Of a stretch of DNA of 50,068 nt, positions 8,987 through 18,437 are shown piece by piece. Origin of the DNA: Gemmatimonadota bacterium (GTDB taxonomy: Bacteria; Gemmatimonadota; Gemmatimonadetes; Longimicrobiales; Gaopeijiaceae); NCBI GenBank assembly GCA_007125125.1, contig SLDT01000049.1, forward strand, positions 1 to 50,068. The letters run 5' to 3'. Within the stretch, counting starts at the first letter, position 1. The number at the start of each line of letters is the position of its first letter. Both the position numbers and the translations under genes were made by a program. The notes under the pieces are model-generated. The model was not told where the DNA came from, did no database searches, and saw nothing but the letters and a program-made list of their open reading frames with translations.

Positions 8987-9949
8987 ATGATCCGTCGAAG
9001 CCTGCTCTTCCTGAGCGACTCTCCCGGAGCGAAGAAGCTCCTCACCGGGACCCCGCTGACCCGATCCATGAGCAGACGCTTCGTCCCGGGGGAGCGGGTC
9101 GAGGACGTGATCCGCGCGACCGAGGAGGCGAATCGGAAGGGGCTCACCGTGACCGCGAACTACCTCGGAGAGGCGGTCCGGAACCGTGAGCAGGCGAGGG
9201 CCGCCGCCAACACCTACCTGGATCTCCTCGACCGGATCGCCGAGGGCGCCCTCGACGCGAACATCTCGCTCAAGTTCACCCAGATGGGGCAGGACATCGA
9301 CGAGGGCTTCCTCCGGGAGAACCTCGGACGAGTGCTCGAGCGGGCGCGCGAACACGGGACCTTCATTCGCTTCGACATGGAGGGTTCCGACTACACGCAA
9401 CGCACCCTCGATGCCTTCGAAGAGCTCTGGACCGAGGGATGGCGCGACATCGGGGTGGTGCTCCAGGCCTACCTGAAGCGGACCGCCGGGGACGTGCGTC
9501 GGATGATCGACCTCGGGGTCCGGGTCCGGATCTGCAAGGGGGCCTACGCGGAGCCCGCGAACGTGGCCTTCCAGGAGATGCATCGCGTCCGGGAGAACTT
9601 CATCGAGATGATCCGATGGCTCCTGGCCGAGGGCGTCTACCCCGGGGTGGCGACCCACGACGAGGCCGTGATCCGGGCCACTCTCGAGCATGCCCGGGCC
9701 GAGGGAATCGACCCTGCCCGCTTCGAGTTCCAGATGCTCTACGGGGTTCGTCGCGACCTGCAGGAGCAGCTCCTCGCCGAGGGTTGGAACGTGCGGGTCT
9801 ACATCCCCTTCGGCGAGAAGTGGTACCCCTACCTCATGCGGCGTCTCGCCGAGCGTCCCGACAACCTCCTCTTCATGGTGGGCAGCGTGGTCCGGGAGTC
9901 CTCGCCCTTCGGTGGGGGACGCCGGCAGGGGAACGGATCGGGATCATGA
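8987..9949 (+). CDS. Proline dehydrogenase (monofunctional)
   Basis: A 320-residue FAD-dependent proline dehydrogenase, which oxidises proline to pyrroline-5-carboxylate and passes electrons to the respiratory chain. Diagnostic segments of the TIM-barrel family are SLKFTQMGQDID, RFDMEGSDYT, VRICKGAYAEP (equivalent to the KGAYWE motif of PutA), GVATHDE and the substrate-binding arginine pair in YPYLMRRLAERPDN. The size is that of stand-alone bacterial PRODH proteins of Bacillus and Thermus type, not the PutA fusion. No pyrroline-5-carboxylate dehydrogenase gene is visible in this window. It ends in an ATGA overlap with queE. Confidence 0.92.
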   Translation: MIRRSLLFLSDSPGAKKLLTGTPLTRSMSRRFVPGERVEDVIRATEEANRKGLTVTANYLGEAVRNREQARAAANTYLDLLDRIAEGALDANISLKFTQMGQDIDEGFLRENLGRVLERAREHGTFIRFDMEGSDYTQRTLDAFEELWTEGWRDIGVVLQAYLKRTAGDVRRMIDLGVRVRICKGAYAEPANVAFQEMHRVRENFIEMIRWLLAEGVYPGVATHDEAVIRATLEHARAEGIDPARFEFQMLYGVRRDLQEQLLAEGWNVRVYIPFGEKWYPYLMRRLAERPDNLLFMVGSVVRESSPFGGGRRQGNGSGS

Positions 9950-10632
9950 CGGAGGTGGCTGCGGCCCGGGAAGCCTTCCTCCGGGTCACGGAGATCTTTC
10001 ACTCGATCCAGGGGGAGTCCACCTGGACGGGTGTGCCCTGCACCTTCGTGCGCCTGACCGGCTGCCCTCTGCGCTGTTCGTGGTGCGACACCGCATACTC
10101 CTTTCACGGAGGGGAGCGGATGACGCTCGAGTCCATTCTCGAGGAGGTGCGCTCGATCGGGTGTCCCGTCGTCGAGCTCACCGGGGGGGAGCCCCTCGTG
10201 CACCGCAATGCGTTCGTCCTGGCCGATCGACTCCTGGACGAAGGCTATACCGTTCTGGTCGAGACCTCGGGCTCCGAGGACATTTCGGCCCTCGACCCCC
10301 GAGTGCACGTGATCATGGACCTGAAGTGCCCCGGCTCGGGAGAGATGGCCCGGAACCGTTGGGAGAACCTCGACCACCTCGATGGTCGTGACGAGGTGAA
10401 GTTCGTGATCCTCGATCGGGCCGACTACGAGTGGGCGCGCGGGGTCGTGAGGGAGCGGGGGCTCGAGGAGAGGGTCCTGGAGGGGAGCCTTCGTGCCATC
10501 CTCTTCTCGCCGGTCTGGGACGGCCTCGAGCGGCGCCTCCTGGCGGAATGGATCCTCGAGGACGGGCTGTCGGTTCGCCTCCAGACGCAGCTTCACAAGC
10601 ACATATGGGATCCGGCGCAGAGGGGGGTCTGA
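9946..10632 (+). CDS. queE: 7-carboxy-7-deazaguanine synthase (QueE)
   Basis: A 228-residue radical SAM enzyme that converts 6-carboxytetrahydropterin to 7-carboxy-7-deazaguanine in the preQ0/queuosine pathway. The QueE-type cluster motif CxxxCxxC is C40-PLR-C44-SW-C47. Other signatures are the N-terminal IFHSIQGESTWTGVPCTFVR, the LTGGEPL glycine-rich SAM loop (about residues 80-86) and the C-terminal LQTQLHKHIWDP. The start overlaps the PRODH stop (ATGA), and its last 28 bases overlap the start of the Nudix gene. queC and queD are not in the window, and I see no preQ1-type riboswitch upstream. Confidence 0.93.
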   Translation: MTEVAAAREAFLRVTEIFHSIQGESTWTGVPCTFVRLTGCPLRCSWCDTAYSFHGGERMTLESILEEVRSIGCPVVELTGGEPLVHRNAFVLADRLLDEGYTVLVETSGSEDISALDPRVHVIMDLKCPGSGEMARNRWENLDHLDGRDEVKFVILDRADYEWARGVVRERGLEERVLEGSLRAILFSPVWDGLERRLLAEWILEDGLSVRLQTQLHKHIWDPAQRGV

Positions 10633-11222
10633 GCCCGGAGCGACTTCTTCCCTACCGGGGAGGGGCCGACGACCCCGTGGGGCGAGAGGGAGGGTTCGTC
10701 GCCGCGGTGGCAGTCGTGATGCGCGAGGCGGAGCAGGCGGGGCCCGAGTGCCTCCTGATCCGGCGGGCGAGGTCGGCGCGGGACCCCTGGTCGGGGCACA
10801 TGGCCTTTCCCGGCGGGAAGCGGGACCCGGACGACGCGACCCTCCTCCGGACCGCGATCCGGGAAACGCGCGAAGAGACCGGCATCGAGCTGGACCGGAC
10901 CGCCCGGCCCCTTGGACGGCTGGCCTCGGTGGCTCCGCAGACGAGGCACCTTCCCCCCCTCACGATCGTGCCCTTCGTCTTCGAGCTTCTGGAACCGGTG
11001 GAGTTCCGCCTCCGGGTCGAGGAGGTTGCGGAGGCGCTCTGGGCACCCCTCGCGGAGCTGCGCTCGCCCGAGAACCAGGCAACCCATGCCTTTCTGGCCG
11101 GCGAGACCCGGCGCCTCTTTCCCGCAATCGAAGTGCGCGGACGCACGGTCTGGGGGCTGACCCACCGGATCCTCGAGGACCTCCTCGAGCGCGTCAGTCC
11201 CCTGAGGCGTCACTCCGGCTGA
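10605..11222 (+). CDS. Nudix hydrolase, CoA pyrophosphatase (NudL/YeaB) type
   Basis: A 205-residue Nudix hydrolase. The Nudix box is present (GGKRDPDDATLLRTAIRETR followed by EETGIEL, residues about 66-92), with Asp replacing one usual Glu near its start. Upstream of it, LIRRARSARDPWSGHMAFPG matches the extra motif that marks CoA pyrophosphatases of the NudL/YeaB group. These cleave CoA or acyl-CoA to phosphopantetheine and 3',5'-ADP. The ATG lies inside the end of queE (28-base overlap), suggesting coupling; a shorter start is possible. The 3' end overlaps by 29 bases the end of the convergent oxidoreductase gene. Confidence 0.82.
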   Translation: MGSGAEGGLSPERLLPYRGGADDPVGREGGFVAAVAVVMREAEQAGPECLLIRRARSARDPWSGHMAFPGGKRDPDDATLLRTAIRETREETGIELDRTARPLGRLASVAPQTRHLPPLTIVPFVFELLEPVEFRLRVEEVAEALWAPLAELRSPENQATHAFLAGETRRLFPAIEVRGRTVWGLTHRILEDLLERVSPLRRHSG

Positions 11223-12351
11223 TGCGAAGCTCCCTGCGAGAGAGCCCCTCCATGTAGACGGCCGGATCGACCGTCTCGTCCGGGGTGCGCACGCCGGGCT
11301 CCCGGAGCTCGCCCCGAGCCTGCATGAGGCCGGTCAGGGCGAGGGAGAAGCCGGTCGAGCGCATCATCGCGGTGATGCCCGTTGCCTCGTCGTAGCGATC
11401 CAGAAGATCGAAGCGGATCGTGGCCGGCGCTCCCCCGCGCTCACCCCGAATCTCGACCCGGAGGGCGACGAGGTCCCGTCCCTCGGGCCGACGGAGCTTC
11501 GGCGTGACCCTCTCGATGAAGAACTGCCGAGGGGTGATGTGGGCGCCGTCCACGCTCACGGGCTGGTCGTCGAGGAGCCCGAGGTCTCGGATCGCCCGCA
11601 TGACGACGGCGTGGCCGGGGTATCGGAGAGTCTTGTACTCCATGGTGCGGAGCTCGCCACGGTAGCGGAAGGGGAGGGTCGAGATCCCGCCCGCGGTGTA
11701 GAAGGCCTCGAGGCGACCGAGGGGCTCGGGGAAGTCGACCGTCTCGACACCGGTCAGGGGCTCGACTTCGGCGGGCTCGCCCTCCCGCAGGACGAGGCCG
11801 GGAGTGGTGTAGTAGTCGAGAACACCCTCGAGGGAGTACACGATCTGGTAGTTGAGGGGGGGCTCCGGGTTCTGCGGGAGGCCCCCGACCCACATCCGGA
11901 CCGAGTCCGTGCGGTCGAGCTCGTCGATCCCTGCCTGCGCAAGGATGTTCACCATCCCCGGAGCGAGGCCGCAGTCGGGTATCACGCTCACCCCGGCCGC
12001 GGAGGCGGCATCGTCGAGGGTGCGCTGGCGCTCCACGATCTCGGTGTTCCCGCCGAGGTCCGCGAAGTGCGCGCCGGCGTCGATCGCGAGCCGGGCCATC
12101 TCGTAGTTGAAATAGTAGGGGAGGGCGCAGAGCACGCCCGTGACCCCGTCAAGCGCGGCGCGAACGGAGTCCTCGTTCGAGGCATCGACGCGGACCGTTC
12201 GGAGCCTGCTGCCGAGCCAGGGCTCCAGGAAGGGTGCCACGCGGTCCGTGACAAGGTCGCCGAAGACGACCTCGGTGACCTCCGGATCCTGCAGGAGGTC
12301 GAAGGCCGCTGCCGACCCCTGCGCTCCACCTCCCAGAACGAGAAACTTCAT
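11194..12351 (-). CDS. Saccharopine dehydrogenase-like NAD(P)-dependent oxidoreductase
   Basis: A 385-residue Rossmann oxidoreductase of the saccharopine dehydrogenase / Lys9 family. The N-terminus MKFLVLGGGAQGSAAAFDLL is the nucleotide-binding GxGxxG motif. Typical family segments follow: GVLCALPYYFNYEMARLAID, GAHFADLGGNTEIVERQ and VSVIPDCGLAPGMVNILA. A start six codons upstream (12369) is possible, but the glycine loop fits the ATG at 12351. Relatives act as L-lysine or saccharopine dehydrogenases or carboxynorspermidine dehydrogenases; the exact substrate cannot be assigned. It lies 89 bases downstream of gyrA on the same strand. Confidence 0.8.
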   Translation of the reverse strand: MKFLVLGGGAQGSAAAFDLLQDPEVTEVVFGDLVTDRVAPFLEPWLGSRLRTVRVDASNEDSVRAALDGVTGVLCALPYYFNYEMARLAIDAGAHFADLGGNTEIVERQRTLDDAASAAGVSVIPDCGLAPGMVNILAQAGIDELDRTDSVRMWVGGLPQNPEPPLNYQIVYSLEGVLDYYTTPGLVLREGEPAEVEPLTGVETVDFPEPLGRLEAFYTAGGISTLPFRYRGELRTMEYKTLRYPGHAVVMRAIRDLGLLDDQPVSVDGAHITPRQFFIERVTPKLRRPEGRDLVALRVEIRGERGGAPATIRFDLLDRYDEATGITAMMRSTGFSLALTGLMQARGELREPGVRTPDETVDPAVYMEGLSRRELRISRSDASGD

Positions 12352-12384
12352 GGTACGGTCTGCCCCCATCTCAGGGTGATTCGA

Positions 12385-12440
12385 TCAGGAAAACGGCCCC
12401 ACCCTCGCGATCGCGGGCTTCGCCGTCAAGGGGTGCCGGT
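12385..12440 (-). terminator. Possible weak terminator after gyrA
   Basis: On the minus strand, just after the gyrA stop, an imperfect CCCGCG/CGC..GGG stem and a GGGGCC run precede TTTTCC. The structure is bulged and the T-run is short, so this may only attenuate transcription into the downstream oxidoreductase gene. Confidence 0.3.
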
Positions 12441-14954
12441 TCAGTCCCCGAAGAGGTCGGGCTGCTCTTCGCCGGAGGCATCGGCGGCAACCTCGGGCGT
12501 CGGGGTGGAGGGCTCCTCGTCCGTTCCCAGACTCCGGGCGACCTCGACGACGCGATCTCCGGCCGCGATCCGGAGGAGGCGGGTGCCTCGCGTTCTTCGT
12601 CCCTGCTCCGGCACGGCGCCCGCCTGGATCCGCTCGACATGCCCGCCTGCGGTGATGATCGTCACCTCGTCGCCCTGAACGACCTCGAGGGCCGCGACGA
12701 GGCTCCCCTTCTGGTCGGCGGGGCCGGCGAGGGTGCCGAGGCCCCCCCGCTTCTGGAGGGGGAACTCCCCGACCGGGGTGCGCTTGCCCCACCCCTCCTC
12801 GCTCACCGTGAGCACGAAGGCGTCGCGTCGCACAGGGATCATTCCCACGACCCGGTCATCGCCCTTGAGATCGATTCCCTTGACCCCCTGCGCGGTCCGG
12901 CCCATCACGCTGACCTCCTTCTCCTCGAAGCGGATGGCCCGCCCGTCGCGGGTGAGGAGCATGAGCACGGCACGCCCGTCGGAGAGGACGACGTCGAGGA
13001 TCCCGTCGCCCTCGCGCACGCCGGCCGCGATGATTCCGCCACTGCGGGGGTTGGAGAACTCGCCGAGGGCAGTCCGCTTTACGATGCCTCCGCGGGTCAG
13101 GAAGACGAGGACCCCATCCGGGTCGGCCAGGTCGTCGACCGGCACGAGGCTCACGATCCGGTCGGTGCGCTCGGCGCCCGAGAGGGCGTAGATCGACTGG
13201 CCCCGCGAGGCGCGCGACGACTCCGGTACGTCGAGCACGGAGAGGAAGTGGCACTGGCCCCCCTCCGTGAAGGCGAGGAGCCAGCCCGTGGTGCGGGCGG
13301 TGAAGACCCGCTCGAGCCAGTCGTCGTCGTAGTTCTCCATCCCTGCGAGCGCCTTGCCGCTGTTCACCCGCCGGCGGTAGAGGTGCATCGGGATGCGCTT
13401 CACGAACCCCTGGTGGCTCACGGTGATCACGGTGGCCTCGTCCGCGACCGCGTCCTCCACGGGGGCCTCGTGCTCCTCGGCGTCGCGAAGAATCACGGTG
13501 CGGCGTGGGTCCCCGAAGGTCTCGGTCACCTCGTCCAGTTCCTCGGTCACGACGCGGAGCTGTTCCTCTTCCGAGGCCAGGAGGGCGCGCAACTCGGCGA
13601 TCCGTGCCTCGAGCTCGGCCAGCTTGCGCTCCAGCTCCTCGCGTTCGAGGGCGGTGAGGCGCGCGAGCCGCATGTTCAGGATCGCGTCGGCCTGAACCTC
13701 GGAGAGTCCGAACCGGTTCTGGAGTCGGCTCGAGGCGGTCGCTCGGTCGCGGGATCCCCGGATGATCCGGATCACCTCGTCGATGTGCTCGAGGGCAAGA
13801 AGGAGCCCTTCGGTCACATGCCGCTCCGCCTCGGCCTTCTCGAGCTCGAAGCGGGAGCGGCGCACGATGACCTCGAGCCGATGGTCCCGGTAGCGCTCGA
13901 GGAGTTCCTTGAGGGTCAGCTCCTTCGGCTCGCCATGGTCGAGCGCGAGCATGATCGCTCCGAAGGTGCTCTGCAGGTAGGTGCGCCGGTAGAGGGTAGC
14001 GAGCGTCGTCTCGGCCCGTGCCCCCCGCTTGAGCTGGATCACGAGGCGCAGACCGTCGCGATCCGACTCGTCGCGAACATCCGTGACATCGGGGAGCTTC
14101 GACTTTCGCGAGAGGTCGACGATCTGGTCGATGATCTTCCCCTTCGAGACGGCGTAGGGGATCTCCGTCACGACGAGCTGCTCCCGCCCGCCTCGCAGCG
14201 CCTCCTTCACGATCCTCGCGCGCATCACGATCCGGCCCCGGCCCGTCGCGTACATGTCCCGGATCCCGTCGTCGCCCACGATGAAGCCCCCGGTCGGGAA
14301 GTCGGGTCCCTTCAGGTGGCGCGCCAGCTCCTCGATCGTGCACTCCGGGTTCGCGGCCAGGTGCCGGAAGGCCGCGGTCACCTCGCGGAGGTTGTGGGGG
14401 GGCATGTTCGTCGACATCCCGACCGCGATCCCGGAGGAGCCGTTCACGAGCAGGTTCGGGAAGGGACCGGGGAGTACCGTCGGCTCCCTCAGTCGGCCGT
14501 CGAAGTTCGCGGTCCAGTCGACCGTCTCGCGGTCGAGGTCACGGAGAAGGGAGACGGCGACTCGCTCCAGCCGTGCCTCGGTGTAACGGTAGGCGGCCGC
14601 GGAGTCTCCGTCGATCGATCCGAAGTTCCCCTGTCCGTCGAGGAGGGGGTAGCGCAGGGAGAAGTCCTGCACCATGCGGACCATCGTGTCGTAGACCGCG
14701 GTGTCCCCGTGCGGATGGTACTTCCCGAGGACCTCTCCCACGACCGAGGCGCTCTTCTTGTAGGGACGATCGGGCGAGAGTCCCAGTTCGTTCATCGCGA
14801 AGAGGATCCTGCGGTGCACCGGCTTCAGCCCGTCACGCACGTCCGGAAGAGCCCGCTGGACGATCACGCTCATCGAGTAGTCGATGAACGACTCCCTCAT
14901 CTCGTCTTCGATCAGGCGCGGGAGGATCCGCTCCCGCTGCTGGGCCATCGCCAT
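12441..14954 (-). CDS. gyrA: DNA gyrase subunit A
   Basis: An 837-residue GyrA, the DNA-breaking subunit of the A2B2 gyrase. The ATG at 14954 is preceded by GGGAG six bases upstream; the frame is open further to 15008. The catalytic tyrosine is Tyr124 in [10 protein letters not shown], preceded by Arg123. The quinolone region reads [12 protein letters not shown], with Thr at the E. coli Ser83 position and Asp at 87. A long helical coiled-coil gate region follows at about residues 360-500, then the six-bladed C-terminal domain with a GyrA-box-like QKRGGLG and an acidic tail, favouring gyrase over topoisomerase IV. gyrB is not in this window. A TPR gene lies 73 bases upstream. Confidence 0.95.
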   Translation of the reverse strand: MAMAQQRERILPRLIEDEMRESFIDYSMSVIVQRALPDVRDGLKPVHRRILFAMNELGLSPDRPYKKSASVVGEVLGKYHPHGDTAVYDTMVRMVQDFSLRYPLLDGQGNFGSIDGDSAAAYRYTEARLERVAVSLLRDLDRETVDWTANFDGRLREPTVLPGPFPNLLVNGSSGIAVGMSTNMPPHNLREVTAAFRHLAANPECTIEELARHLKGPDFPTGGFIVGDDGIRDMYATGRGRIVMRARIVKEALRGGREQLVVTEIPYAVSKGKIIDQIVDLSRKSKLPDVTDVRDESDRDGLRLVIQLKRGARAETTLATLYRRTYLQSTFGAIMLALDHGEPKELTLKELLERYRDHRLEVIVRRSRFELEKAEAERHVTEGLLLALEHIDEVIRIIRGSRDRATASSRLQNRFGLSEVQADAILNMRLARLTALEREELERKLAELEARIAELRALLASEEEQLRVVTEELDEVTETFGDPRRTVILRDAEEHEAPVEDAVADEATVITVSHQGFVKRIPMHLYRRRVNSGKALAGMENYDDDWLERVFTARTTGWLLAFTEGGQCHFLSVLDVPESSRASRGQSIYALSGAERTDRIVSLVPVDDLADPDGVLVFLTRGGIVKRTALGEFSNPRSGGIIAAGVREGDGILDVVLSDGRAVLMLLTRDGRAIRFEEKEVSVMGRTAQGVKGIDLKGDDRVVGMIPVRRDAFVLTVSEEGWGKRTPVGEFPLQKRGGLGTLAGPADQKGSLVAALEVVQGDEVTIITAGGHVERIQAGAVPEQGRRTRGTRLLRIAAGDRVVEVARSLGTDEEPSTPTPEVAADASGEEQPDLFGD

Positions 14955-15027
14955 CCAGGACTCCCGGGGGTTCGCGCGAGAAGGTTCGACCGCACGAAGA
15001 TGGCCCACCGGACGCCGGGAGGGAAGG

Positions 15028-15339
15028 TCAGTCGTCGAGTGCCTCCCGGAACTCCTCGGCCATCGTTGGGTGGCCGTGACGCTCTGCTGCCTCGATCCCG
15101 CGCTCCCACGCCTCCCGGGCCTCGTCCGTGCGGCCCAGCTCCTCGAGGGCCGTCGCGAGGCGTCCCCAGGCGTTCCCCTCGTCGTCGGTCATCCCGAGGT
15201 AGATGCGCATTTCCCGGATGCCGTCCTCGAGCTCGCCTCCCTGAAGGAGCTCCACGGCGAGGGCGAACCGGATCCGCGCGTCGTCCGGCCGTTTTGTGGC
15301 CATGGAGCGCAGCGCGTCGACTCTGGACGCTGTGGTCAC
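15028..15339 (-). CDS. Small TPR-repeat protein
   Basis: A 103-residue protein starting with GTG at 15339, with a GAGG site overlapping the end of the previous gene; an internal ATG at 15303 is an alternative. It has about two and a half tetratricopeptide repeats ([40 protein letters not shown], then [20 protein letters not shown]). Such repeats bind other proteins. It is probably cotranscribed with the unknown gene 13 bases upstream and with gyrA. No specific partner can be named. Confidence 0.78.
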   Translation of the reverse strand: MTTASRVDALRSMATKRPDDARIRFALAVELLQGGELEDGIREMRIYLGMTDDEGNAWGRLATALEELGRTDEAREAWERGIEAAERHGHPTMAEEFREALDD

Positions 15340-15352
15340 GGTGGCCAGTACC

Positions 15353-15778
15353 TCATTCCGGGAACACGTAGGCCATGGCGCGGGGTCCGACCGCCGGCTC
15401 CCCCGTCATGAGTTCGAAGAGTGCGCGCATCTCCCGGCCCATCTCCCGGATCCGCTCGAGCACAACCCGAACGTGGGCGAAGTCGAAGTAGGCCGCGACG
15501 GCCTCTTCCCCGGCGGGATGGGTCACAAGGATCCAACGCTCCATCTGGGCACGCAAGTGCAGGAGCACCGCCTCCACCGCACCCTCGATGCGGCGCTGAT
15601 CGCCAAGGGTGCGCACGGGAATCGTTCCCTCCAGCCTGGGAAGGAGCTCTTCCACGAACCCCACGGCGGCCGGCGGAGCGGCAACGGCAGAGCCTTCCCG
15701 GTCGCGTCGGAGCTGGAGGTAATCCCGGGCTCCCGACGAGAGCGCCGTGATCTCCTCGTAATTGAATTCCAGTAGCAT
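15353..15778 (-). CDS. Hypothetical helical protein, unknown function
   Basis: A 141-residue protein starting MLLEFNYEEITALSSGARDY, with a strong GGGGAGGA ribosome binding site just upstream that fixes the start at 15778. It is mainly helical (VRTLGDQRRIEGAVEAVLLH, ARVVLERIREMGREMRAL-type segments) and ends GPRAMAYVFPE. There is no signal peptide or membrane segment. No family recognised. It is followed within 13 bases by the TPR gene. Confidence 0.65.
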   Translation of the reverse strand: MLLEFNYEEITALSSGARDYLQLRRDREGSAVAAPPAAVGFVEELLPRLEGTIPVRTLGDQRRIEGAVEAVLLHLRAQMERWILVTHPAGEEAVAAYFDFAHVRVVLERIREMGREMRALFELMTGEPAVGPRAMAYVFPE

Positions 15779-15905
15779 GGGGTCCTCCCCCGGAAGGCAT
15801 CCGGACGGCCGCTGGCCCCGGCGAGCGGCTCTCGCCGGACCGGGCGGGGGCCATCCACCCCCTTCCACCTCATGGTACCGGCCGGGCGCGGCAAAGGTTT
15901 CCGGG

Positions 15906-16709
15906 TCAGGACCGGACGAGGGGATCTCCGACCCGCACCGGGCCCTCTCCCTCGTGCACGAGGTTCTGGCCGAACCACACCTTTCCATCGCGTTCGCGGT
16001 ACGATGCGAGGGTTCGAAGCGGTTCCCGTCCGGCCTCGCCCGTCTCCTGGTCGATCGTCGTCACGACGCAGCGAGCACAGGGCTTCACGCCGCGGAACCG
16101 TGTGTCCCCGATCGTGAAGGGAGGCCAGTCGTCCTCTGCGTGGGGCCCCCACCCCTCCGCGGCCGCGACGATCAGGTTGGGTCGAAACCGCTCCATCCCG
16201 AGCGGCTCGTCCAGCCGCCGGTTCAGTTCCCGAAGCGATCCCTCCGAGACCATCAGGAGGGGATATCCATCCGCGAAGGACACCTCGGAGCCCGGGGCAA
16301 AGGCCGGGTCCGTGGGGCGTCTCGACCCGGCCGGCATGCGGACGGCGCGGCAGTCCAGCCCGAGGAGCTCGGAGAACCAGGCGTCGGCCTCCGGCGATGG
16401 AGCCACCGCCTCGACTCGGTCGCCCCAGACCTCCACCTCGAGCCGCTCACCCTCGTCCATGGGAGGAAGGTATGCTTCGCCCGAAACCCCCTCCATTCCC
16501 ACCCGCAGGCTCTCCCCTTCCAGTCGGGGGCGAAGCAGCGCGAGCATCGGGTGGGAGCGCTGGGAGAGAAAGACGCCCTGATGGACGAGCATCCAGCGTC
16601 GGTCATGGAGCAGGCCCCGGGGGTCGAGGCCGGCTTGCTCGAGCTCGATCCCGCCGGCACCCTTGAGGGGGTAGACCCGGAGCCCCGTGACGTGACCGAG
16701 GGTGGTCAC
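15906..16709 (-). CDS. MOSC-domain protein (YcbX/mARC-like molybdenum cofactor protein)
   Basis: A 267-residue protein with an N-terminal MOSC beta-barrel domain (GHVTGLRVYPLKGAGGIELE; HDRRWMLVH) and a C-terminal MOSC domain ending GQNLVHEGEGPVRVGDPL. The segment KPCARCVVTTIDQETGE matches the cysteine that coordinates molybdenum cofactor in mARC/YcbX proteins, which reduce N-hydroxylated compounds. The start is a GTG at 16709 overlapping the upstream stop (GTGA), a good sign of coupled translation. No ferredoxin domain is fused at the end, unlike E. coli YcbX. Confidence 0.85.
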   Translation of the reverse strand: MTTLGHVTGLRVYPLKGAGGIELEQAGLDPRGLLHDRRWMLVHQGVFLSQRSHPMLALLRPRLEGESLRVGMEGVSGEAYLPPMDEGERLEVEVWGDRVEAVAPSPEADAWFSELLGLDCRAVRMPAGSRRPTDPAFAPGSEVSFADGYPLLMVSEGSLRELNRRLDEPLGMERFRPNLIVAAAEGWGPHAEDDWPPFTIGDTRFRGVKPCARCVVTTIDQETGEAGREPLRTLASYRERDGKVWFGQNLVHEGEGPVRVGDPLVRS

Positions 16710-17182
16710 GCCTGCACACTCCCCTGCGAGCCGGGGGGAACCAGGATCGGCGCGCCTCCCGCCCGTCCGGGGCCTCCTCCCCTCGGGCCATCGACCTGTT
16801 CCACGCGGAGGGGCACACGACCGACCTCCGTCCCGTCGACGAGCACCTCGAATCGGTACTCGCCGGGCTCCGGGAAGACGATCCCGTCGAGGTTGAGAAC
16901 CTGCGGGACACGGACGGCATCCCGGTCTTCGGGCGGGTTCTCGGCGCGCACCTGGCCGTCGAGGCTCAGGATCAGGTCTCCGCCCGGGCTCATCAGGCGT
17001 ACCTGAACGTCGAGGACGTCCGCGTCGTGAGCCTCGGGGGCAAAGCGCAGAACGAGCGCGATCCGTCCATGCTGGAGGGGAAACCGGGGACCCCGAAGCC
17101 GGTGGAAGGCTCCGAGCACGTTGATCTTGCCGGCCACGTCGACCGTGGCGGTGTCGGCGACAAGGGCGATATCGAGGTTCAT
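16706..17182 (-). CDS. DUF6941-like small protein
   Basis: A 158-residue protein opening MNLDIALVADTATVDVAGKI, then NVLGAFHRLRGPRFP; this opening and the beta-rich body (RLMSPGGDLILSLDG, EPGEYRFEVLVDGTEVGRV) resemble DUF6941. Function is unknown. A Pro/Gly-rich tail of about 25 residues ends the protein. Its ATG overlaps the stop of the CPBP gene and its stop overlaps the MOSC start, so all three genes form one tightly coupled run. The family name is from memory. Confidence 0.6.
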   Translation of the reverse strand: MNLDIALVADTATVDVAGKINVLGAFHRLRGPRFPLQHGRIALVLRFAPEAHDADVLDVQVRLMSPGGDLILSLDGQVRAENPPEDRDAVRVPQVLNLDGIVFPEPGEYRFEVLVDGTEVGRVPLRVEQVDGPRGGGPGRAGGAPILVPPGSQGSVQA

Positions 17183-18027
17183 TCAGCTGCCTGATCGATG
17201 GTTTCGGGGAGGCCCTGCATGAGTCTTGGGCCGAAGACGAGCCCCACGAGGAGGTCAATGAGCGCGTGGGCGGCCATCGAGGGGAGCAGGCTCCCCGTCA
17301 CGATGACCGGTACGGCGAGGAGGAACCCGATTGCCCCCGTCCGAAGCACCCCGATCGCTCCCTGGTAGGAATGAAGGGCGCCGAAGGGGAGCGAAGAGAG
17401 GATCGCCGCGCTCCAGGGTCCGGCGCCTGCGAGCAGGACGACCTGCAGGGCGTAACCACGGTAGGCGAGCTCCTCCCCGACTCCGGCCGCGAGGGAGAGA
17501 CCTGCGAACACCCCCTTCTCCCGTCCGGTCCGGGGGAGGAGTGTCCGGAGGAACTCGCTGTGTGGCCCCGGGTGGCGCACCTCGACCGGACGGAAGAGGA
17601 GGATGACGACGAAGGTGGCAAGGGTCAGACCGACCGTCCAGAGCACGAAGTCGACGAGCGGGAGCCCCACAAGGCCGAACTCCGCAGGGGTTTGGACGAC
17701 GAGGCCGAGGACCAGCCCGAGCGCGCCCAGACCGAGGATGCTGATGATCGAGCCCACGTAGACGGGGATCCGCTCCAGTCGTTCGATCGCGAGGAGGGGA
17801 AGCTGGGCGAAGCCGAGCGCGGGGAAGAGAAGGAAGAAGCCCGCGGCTCCGAGGGCCTGATAGAGTGGGAGTGGGGTGAACAGGACGAGGAGCACGGAAC
17901 CGACGGCCCAGGCCAAGAGCCCGAGGTGGAAGCGCCGGCGGACCTCGGCCTGGGCTCGATCCCGGGCCTCGGCCTCGGCCTCGTCGGCCGATCCGTGGTG
18001 CGCCTCCGTTGACGGTTCTGGATTCAT
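17179..18027 (-). CDS. CPBP-family intramembrane metalloprotease
   Basis: A 282-residue polytopic membrane protein of the CAAX protease / bacteriocin-processing (CPBP, Abi) family. After a charged cytoplasmic N-terminus rich in Glu and Ala (residues 1-33) there are about seven or eight membrane helices. Catalytic motifs are EELAYRG (EExxxR, about residues 185-191), FGALHSYQG (FxxxH) and AHALIDL. Roles in the family include proteolysis of prenylated or peptide substrates and immunity; none can be assigned here. It is the first gene of a coupled minus-strand run with the DUF6941-like and MOSC genes. Confidence 0.87.
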   Translation of the reverse strand: MNPEPSTEAHHGSADEAEAEARDRAQAEVRRRFHLGLLAWAVGSVLLVLFTPLPLYQALGAAGFFLLFPALGFAQLPLLAIERLERIPVYVGSIISILGLGALGLVLGLVVQTPAEFGLVGLPLVDFVLWTVGLTLATFVVILLFRPVEVRHPGPHSEFLRTLLPRTGREKGVFAGLSLAAGVGEELAYRGYALQVVLLAGAGPWSAAILSSLPFGALHSYQGAIGVLRTGAIGFLLAVPVIVTGSLLPSMAAHALIDLLVGLVFGPRLMQGLPETIDQAAE

Positions 18028-18125
18028 TCTCTAAGGTTCGCGTCGGAGGGTTGAACTCGGAAGAAGGCAGGGGCGACGCACTGCCTTCCCCCACGCGGCG
18101 TTGCGGCCGCCAAGCCGAAGGTGCG

Positions 18126-18437
18126 ATGGCTCAGGAATCGAGCGGGAATACGGTGCTCAGGGTGATCGACGTCATGGACCACCCCCATGGTGGGCGAATC
18201 TACCGTCTGCGGCTCCAGAGCGGCGAGCCGCCCACGGTGCGGAGCCTGAAGGGGGCCACGCTGAGCGCGAGAGGTCCGAGAGGCGAGGAGCGGACCGTCC
18301 GCGTGAACGGGTTCGCCCTCATCGGGGGAAAGCCGAGCGACGAGAGGATTCGAAGAACCGGACGAATCGACCTGATCGGCGAGGAGGAGGGAGAAGGCTC
18401 TCCCGTTGACCTCACCTGGACGGCGAGCTTTCAGTAG
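18126..18437 (+). CDS. Small beta-rich hypothetical protein
   Basis: A 103-residue protein (MAQESSGNTVLRVIDVMDHP) with GAAGG four bases before the ATG. It appears to be a short all-beta protein (GGRIYRLRLQSGEPPTVRSL, RTVRVNGFALIGGK). No signal peptide or known motif. It is divergent from the CPBP gene, and its last 26 bases overlap the end of the convergent lipoprotein gene. Confidence 0.55.
   Translation: MAQESSGNTVLRVIDVMDHPHGGRIYRLRLQSGEPPTVRSLKGATLSARGPRGEERTVRVNGFALIGGKPSDERIRRTGRIDLIGEEEGEGSPVDLTWTASFQ

Noticed and set aside
9901-9946. preQ1 riboswitch before queE
   Set aside because: queE starts inside the proline dehydrogenase stop codon, leaving no leader.
12639-15371. 910-codon plus-strand frame opposite gyrA
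   Set aside because: Antisense shadow of gyrA without recognisable domains or a ribosome site.
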